Notes under the pieces: model-generated
Database searches by the model: none
Seen by the model: only the letters and a program-made list of their open reading frames with translations
Told to the model about the DNA's origin: nothing
Position numbers and translations under genes: made by a program
Shown here: positions 26,845 through 30,408 of the stretch, piece by piece
Numbering within the stretch: position 1 is the first letter of the stretch
Layout of the letters: every line of letters starts with the position of its first letter
NCBI GenBank assembly: GCA_052144935.1
Contig: JBKQPR010000098.1
Coordinates: 1 to 30,408 of the forward strand
Length of the DNA: 30,408 bases
Direction of reading: 5' to 3'
Source of the DNA: JOPF133 sp052144935
GTDB taxonomy: Bacteria > Acidobacteriota > Terriglobia > Bryobacterales > Bryobacteraceae

Positions 26845-28137
26845 TTAGTCGCTGAAGCTCCCCGTGGCGCCCTGGAAGCCGTGGGAGGCCTGCTTGCCCA
26901 TCCACTTGATCACGCGCGTGGCGTCGTAGCAATACGCCAGGTTGTGATTCAGCGTCGAGAAGCAGTGCGGCTCGCAGGACTTCTTCATCTCGTTGAGCTG
27001 CCCAGCCTCGAACTTGTGGCTGCCCACCACCCCCCAGTCGTAGGTGGCCGTGTACATCGGGAAGCACGGCGCCAGCGTGCCGTCCGTCCGGATGATCACG
27101 TTGTTATGGCCGGCTCGGCAGCTCCACTCCTGCAGCTTGCCGCGCATGAAGTCGCGCATGTCGTTGAGCCGGGCGACCGAGTTCACCATCTTGTAGCCGG
27201 AGCGGTTCTTCTCGATCAGCCAATCCACCAGCTCGTCCACCTGCGGCCAGTCTTCGGGGTGGATGTAGGTGACGTTTTCGTGGAGGTGCTGGAAGTGCCC
27301 GGCCTCCAGCATGGGGGTTTCGTTGATGTGATAGTCGGTAGCGATCCGGTGCTCGCGCGCGATCTCGGTCAACTGCCGGACATCGTCCAGGTTGTTGCGG
27401 CAGATGTTCATGTTGAAGAACACCGTGTACCCGTAGCGGTACTGCCGCTTCACCAGGTGCTCGAAATAACTGCGGATGGGTGCCAGCGCTTTGGGCAGGC
27501 CGGGCTTTTCGTCCACCGCATCCACCGCCAGGTTGAACGTGGCCACGCCGGCATCGCCCAGGCGGTCGATCACATCCGGCCTCAGCAGCCGGCCATTCGT
27601 GGGAACGTACACCCAGAAGCCCTTCCTGGCGGCGTAGGAAACCACTTTGTGTACCAGTTGCGGGCGCAGCAGCGGCTCGCCGCCCATCAGCGCCAGCACG
27701 CGGCAGCCATGGTCGTGCAGCCAGTCGATGGAGCGGCGCGCGGTGTCTTCGGTCATGCCCTTCACGCGGTTGTCGAAGGCCCAGCAGTAGTGGCAATCCA
27801 GGTTGCATTTCCACTCCGTGAAGAGGTACGCGATGATGGGGTGGAAATCGCCCGGCATGACGCGCGAGCGCACATACGGAAAGAGCCAGCCGCGCATGGC
27901 GCGGTAGACATACCCTGCCCCCCAGGTTCGCTTATCGGGGGTGGTTTCGGGGTCCGGCGCCGCTTGCAATTCGGGGCGCTCCGGGTATACGGGGTCGGGT
28001 AGGGTGAGCGGCTGCCCGGGAGTGGGGAGCAGGCTCTTGGCGTGGTTCTTGACCAGCAGATCGTGAAGCTGCACGTCGACACGAAAAGTGGGATGGGGAT
28101 GTTGTGCGGTGACTGTTTTTTTAGGGTCGGATAGCAT
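26845..28137 (-). CDS. Radical SAM enzyme with SPASM-like C-terminal cysteines
   Basis: A 430-aa protein. A ~100-residue N-terminal extension precedes the radical SAM core, whose CNLDCHYC motif (Cys111, Cys115, Cys118) binds the 4Fe-4S cluster that cleaves S-adenosylmethionine. GGEP is at 152-155. The C-terminus has Cys340, Cys358 (in IIRTDGTLAPCFP), Cys388, Cys392 and Cys403, spaced like the auxiliary-cluster region of SPASM/twitch enzymes. Those usually modify peptides or mature other enzymes; no precursor peptide gene is adjacent, so the substrate is unknown. ATG 28137 is preceded by the purine-rich GAGGAAGAGG. Transcribed away from the dehydratase gene across a 112-bp gap. Confidence 0.88.
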   Translation of the reverse strand: MLSDPKKTVTAQHPHPTFRVDVQLHDLLVKNHAKSLLPTPGQPLTLPDPVYPERPELQAAPDPETTPDKRTWGAGYVYRAMRGWLFPYVRSRVMPGDFHPIIAYLFTEWKCNLDCHYCWAFDNRVKGMTEDTARRSIDWLHDHGCRVLALMGGEPLLRPQLVHKVVSYAARKGFWVYVPTNGRLLRPDVIDRLGDAGVATFNLAVDAVDEKPGLPKALAPIRSYFEHLVKRQYRYGYTVFFNMNICRNNLDDVRQLTEIAREHRIATDYHINETPMLEAGHFQHLHENVTYIHPEDWPQVDELVDWLIEKNRSGYKMVNSVARLNDMRDFMRGKLQEWSCRAGHNNVIIRTDGTLAPCFPMYTATYDWGVVGSHKFEAGQLNEMKKSCEPHCFSTLNHNLAYCYDATRVIKWMGKQASHGFQGATGSFSD

Positions 28138-28249
28138 CCTCTTCCTCGCGCTATATCTCAGGTTGGCTTAACGCATCGCTTCCGTCAACCCCAAAAAGAG
28201 TACAAAATTGAACACTGCGCGGCCCGCCCGCTTTTTATAACCTGAGGTA
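28138..28249. promoter_or_regulatory. Divergent promoter region with paired AACCTGAG sites
   Basis: CTCAGGTT (28157-28164) and AACCTGAG (28240-28247) form an inverted pair, each next to a TATA-like element and one of the two start codons. TATAAC (28236-28241) is 8 nt before ATG 28250. The pairing would fit one regulator controlling both genes; this is weak evidence from two 8-bp sites. Confidence 0.35.
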
Positions 28250-30208
28250 ATGACTGATTTCGACGCGCGGCTGCTCGATTCCGGCGATGCCGCGCTCTAT
28301 CGCGTAGACACCACCGCCCCCGGCCCGGCGGGATCGCTGCCCATTACGGCGGAAATGCTGCTGGCGCGGCCCTCCGGGGACCTCTTTGGATGGTCCCAGA
28401 ACGCCGGGATGGGTTGGGACCCGGCATCCCTCGGCGGCAAAGAGTTCCTGATTTTGAGTACCCACGGCGGCATTCGCGCTCCCGACGGCACGCCCGTGGC
28501 GCTGGGCTATCATACCGGCCACTGGGAAGTGGGGCTGCTGATGGAGGCCGCGGCCAAAGAACTGAAGGCGCTGGGTGCGGTTCCTTTCGCCGCCTATTGC
28601 ACGGACCCCTGCGACGGCCGCACCCAGGGCACCACCGGGATGTTCGATTCGCTGCCCTACCGCAACGACGCGGCCACGGTGTTCGGGCGCCTGATCCGCT
28701 CGCTGCCCACCGCCAGCGGCGTCCTGGGAGTAGCCACCTGCGACAAGGGCTTGCCTGCCATGATGATGGCGCTGGCCGCCGCACGCGGCCTGCCCGGTGT
28801 GCTGATTCCCGGCGGCGTCACGCTGTTGGCCGAAGCGGGTGAGGATGCCGGCAAGATCCAATCCGCCGGCGCGCGTTTTGCCCGCGGGCAGATGGCCCTG
28901 GAAGCCGCCGCCCAAGCGCTTTGCCGCGCCTGTGCCACGCCCGGAGGCGGGTGCCAGTTTCTGGGCACCGCGGCCACCTCGCAGGTGGTCGGGGAAGCGC
29001 TGGGAATGGCGCTGCCGCATTCCGCGCTAGCCCCTTCGGGCCATCCCATCTGGCTCGACATGGCCCGCCGCTCGGCGCGCGCCGTCCTGGCGCTGGAAGC
29101 CCGCGGACTGGCCATGGGCGGCATTCTGACCGAGGCTTCGGTGCGCAACGCCATGGTGGTCCACGCGGCTTTCGGAGGGTCCACCAACCTGATTCTGCAT
29201 CTGCCCGCCATCGCGCACGCCGCCGGGTTGGCGCGCCCCACGGTGGAGGATTGGACGCGTGTCAACCGCCAGACGCCGCGGCTGGTGGACGCGCTCCCCA
29301 ACGGTCCGGTGGGCCATCCCACGGTGCGCGTGTTTCTAGCCGGCGGCGTGCCCGAGGCGATGCTGCACCTGCGGGCGGCCGGCTTGCTCGAAACCGATGT
29401 CCTCACGGTAAGCGGCCGCCGCCTGGGCGAGGTGCTGGATTGGTGGGAACAATCCGAGCGCCGCTCCGCCCTGCGCCAGGTGTTGCGGGAGCGCGATGGC
29501 ATCGACCCCGGCAGCGTCATCATGGACCCGGCCGGCGCCCGCCGCCGCGGACTCACTTCCACCGTCACCTTCCCCACCGGCAATCTGGCGCCCGGCGGCT
29601 CCGTGATCAAGAGCACCGCCATCGACCCCAGCGTGGTGGATGCCGACGGCGTCTACCGCAAGACCGGCCCCGCGCGGGTGTTCCGCACCGAGCGCGAGGC
29701 CATCGCCGCCATCAAGAGTGGCGCGCTCGGCCCGGGCGATGTGCTGGTGCTGATCTGCCGCGGGCCGATGGGATCGGGCATGGAAGAGATTTTTCAGGTA
29801 ACCGTGGCGCTGCGCTATCTGGATTACGGCAAGCACATCGCGGTGGTCACCGACGCGCGCTTCAGCGGCGTTTCCACGGGCGCGTGCATCGGCCATGTGA
29901 CGCCCGAGGCGCTGGCCGGCGGGCCGCTGGGAAAGCTGCGCGATGGCGACCGGATCGAGATCTCGATTGACCGCCTGCGCCTGGATGGATCGGTGAACCT
30001 GGTGGTAAATGGAAGCGCCGAAGAGGGCGCCCGCGAGCTGGCGGCGCGGCCTCTGCGCGAGGACCTTGCGCCCGACCCGGAGCTGCCCGAGGCAACCCGC
30101 CTGTGGGCCGCCCTGCAGCAGGCCAGCGGCGGAACCTGGGGCGGCTGCGTATTCGACGTCGAGACCATCGTGCGGCGCCTCGACGGCGGCGATCCGTCGG
30201 GAGTCTAA
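28250..30208 (+). CDS. yjhG: YjhG/YagF-type sugar-acid dehydratase (IlvD/Edd family)
   Basis: A 652-aa protein, close in length to E. coli YjhG (655). IlvD/Edd enzymes remove water from sugar acids or dihydroxy acids using an Fe-S cluster; YjhG and YagF act on D-xylonate. Visible family motifs: CTDPCDGRTQGTTGMFDS (Cys121), CDKGLPAMMMAL (Cys164), GGGCQFLGTAATSQVVGEAL (Cys235), then the C-terminal GPMGSGMEEIFQVT and DARFSGVSTGACIGHV segments. The three cysteines are the expected cluster ligands. ATG 28250 fits the family N-terminus (MTDFDARLLDSGDAALYRVD). GAGG lies only 2 nt from the ATG, too close to be a normal ribosome site. No other pentose gene is in view, so xylonate is a family-based guess. 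Confidence 0.9.
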   Translation: MTDFDARLLDSGDAALYRVDTTAPGPAGSLPITAEMLLARPSGDLFGWSQNAGMGWDPASLGGKEFLILSTHGGIRAPDGTPVALGYHTGHWEVGLLMEAAAKELKALGAVPFAAYCTDPCDGRTQGTTGMFDSLPYRNDAATVFGRLIRSLPTASGVLGVATCDKGLPAMMMALAAARGLPGVLIPGGVTLLAEAGEDAGKIQSAGARFARGQMALEAAAQALCRACATPGGGCQFLGTAATSQVVGEALGMALPHSALAPSGHPIWLDMARRSARAVLALEARGLAMGGILTEASVRNAMVVHAAFGGSTNLILHLPAIAHAAGLARPTVEDWTRVNRQTPRLVDALPNGPVGHPTVRVFLAGGVPEAMLHLRAAGLLETDVLTVSGRRLGEVLDWWEQSERRSALRQVLRERDGIDPGSVIMDPAGARRRGLTSTVTFPTGNLAPGGSVIKSTAIDPSVVDADGVYRKTGPARVFRTEREAIAAIKSGALGPGDVLVLICRGPMGSGMEEIFQVTVALRYLDYGKHIAVVTDARFSGVSTGACIGHVTPEALAGGPLGKLRDGDRIEISIDRLRLDGSVNLVVNGSAEEGARELAARPLREDLAPDPELPEATRLWAALQQASGGTWGGCVFDVETIVRRLDGGDPSGV

Positions 30209-30236
30209 CGGGTGGCTGCCGCGGCGCCTTCCGGCT

Positions 30237-30401
30237 GGGTGCTTAAACGTTTTCGGGATTTCGCGTCTCAGCGGCGGCAACCGCTCCCTGACGGTTCGCG
30301 GCTCTGACGCGCGTGCCCGCGTGATTCCAGTAAGTTACAGAGCCGCGACCGTCAGGGAGCGGTCCGGGGTACCGGTTTTTCCCGAATTCGTTTAAGCACC
30401 C
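30237..30401. mobile_element. 165-bp nested inverted repeat (MITE- or REP-like)
   Basis: Outer arms GGGTGCTTAAACG (30237-30249) and CGTTTAAGCACCC (30389-30401) are perfect inverted copies. Inner arms at 30280-30306 (ACCGCTCCCTGACGG...) and 30338-30363 are inverted copies differing by one base. The ~31-bp centre is not paired. No ORF or transposase is inside. The inner arm matches the repeat embedded in the two plus-strand kinases. It begins 28 bp after the dehydratase stop. Confidence 0.75.
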
Positions 30402-30408
30402 CTTCGGG

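Noticed and set aside
28208..28213. TTGAAC as -35 box for the dehydratase gene
   Set aside because: The spacer to TATAAC is 22 bp, longer than usual; kept only the -10 as tentative.

Overview
The window is GC-rich, densely coding bacterial DNA. Its gene content points to Acidobacteriota, probably a Solibacter/Bryobacter-type soil organism: serial Ser/Thr kinases fused to TolB/PD40-type beta-propellers, a large sortilin/VPS10-like BNR protein, a DUF433/DUF5615 toxin-antitoxin pair, and many short dispersed GC-rich repeats. The lineage is inferred from protein families only; no rRNA or tRNA gene is visible.

Region 1 (1-8740, minus strand) is a run of four kinase genes read 8740 to 1, each joined to the next by an ATGA stop/start overlap. 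They encode cytoplasmic kinase domain, one membrane helix, then a propeller. The first in transcription order (8740-6142) carries a one-base frameshift in a C5 run. The last (786-1) loses homology inside the kinase C-lobe. The four are mosaics of each other, with apparent exchange points at the kinase hinge. Region 2 (9047-14548, plus strand) holds two closely related kinase-propeller paralogues in tandem, each behind a related repeat-bearing leader.

Region 3 (14560-19905) starts with a tandem dispersed repeat. A TPR plus outer-membrane-barrel protein follows, then one continuous frame joining an HExxH metallopeptidase-like segment to an exported TIM-barrel hydrolase-like protein. A 58-codon ORF overlaps the junction in another frame. 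The TPR-barrel/hydrolase pairing recalls exopolysaccharide export systems (PelB/PelA, PgaA/PgaB), but only as an analogy.

Region 4 (20012-22029, minus strand) is a small alkylation-repair operon: a PF09859-type 2OG-Fe(II) oxygenase overlapping alkB, followed in frame by the headless 3' part of a DipZ-like thioredoxin gene. Region 5 (22097-26637, plus strand) has the VPS10/BNR protein, the DUF433/DUF5615 pair and a STAS-domain antagonist. Region 6 (26671-30403) has a VapC-like PIN remnant, a radical SAM/SPASM-like enzyme divergent from a YjhG/YagF-type sugar-acid dehydratase, and a nested inverted repeat.

Two themes cut across the window. Several short repeat families lie between genes and also inside coding regions, always in frame. 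Many gene starts have a -10-like hexamer 7-10 nt before the ATG, suggesting leaderless transcripts.
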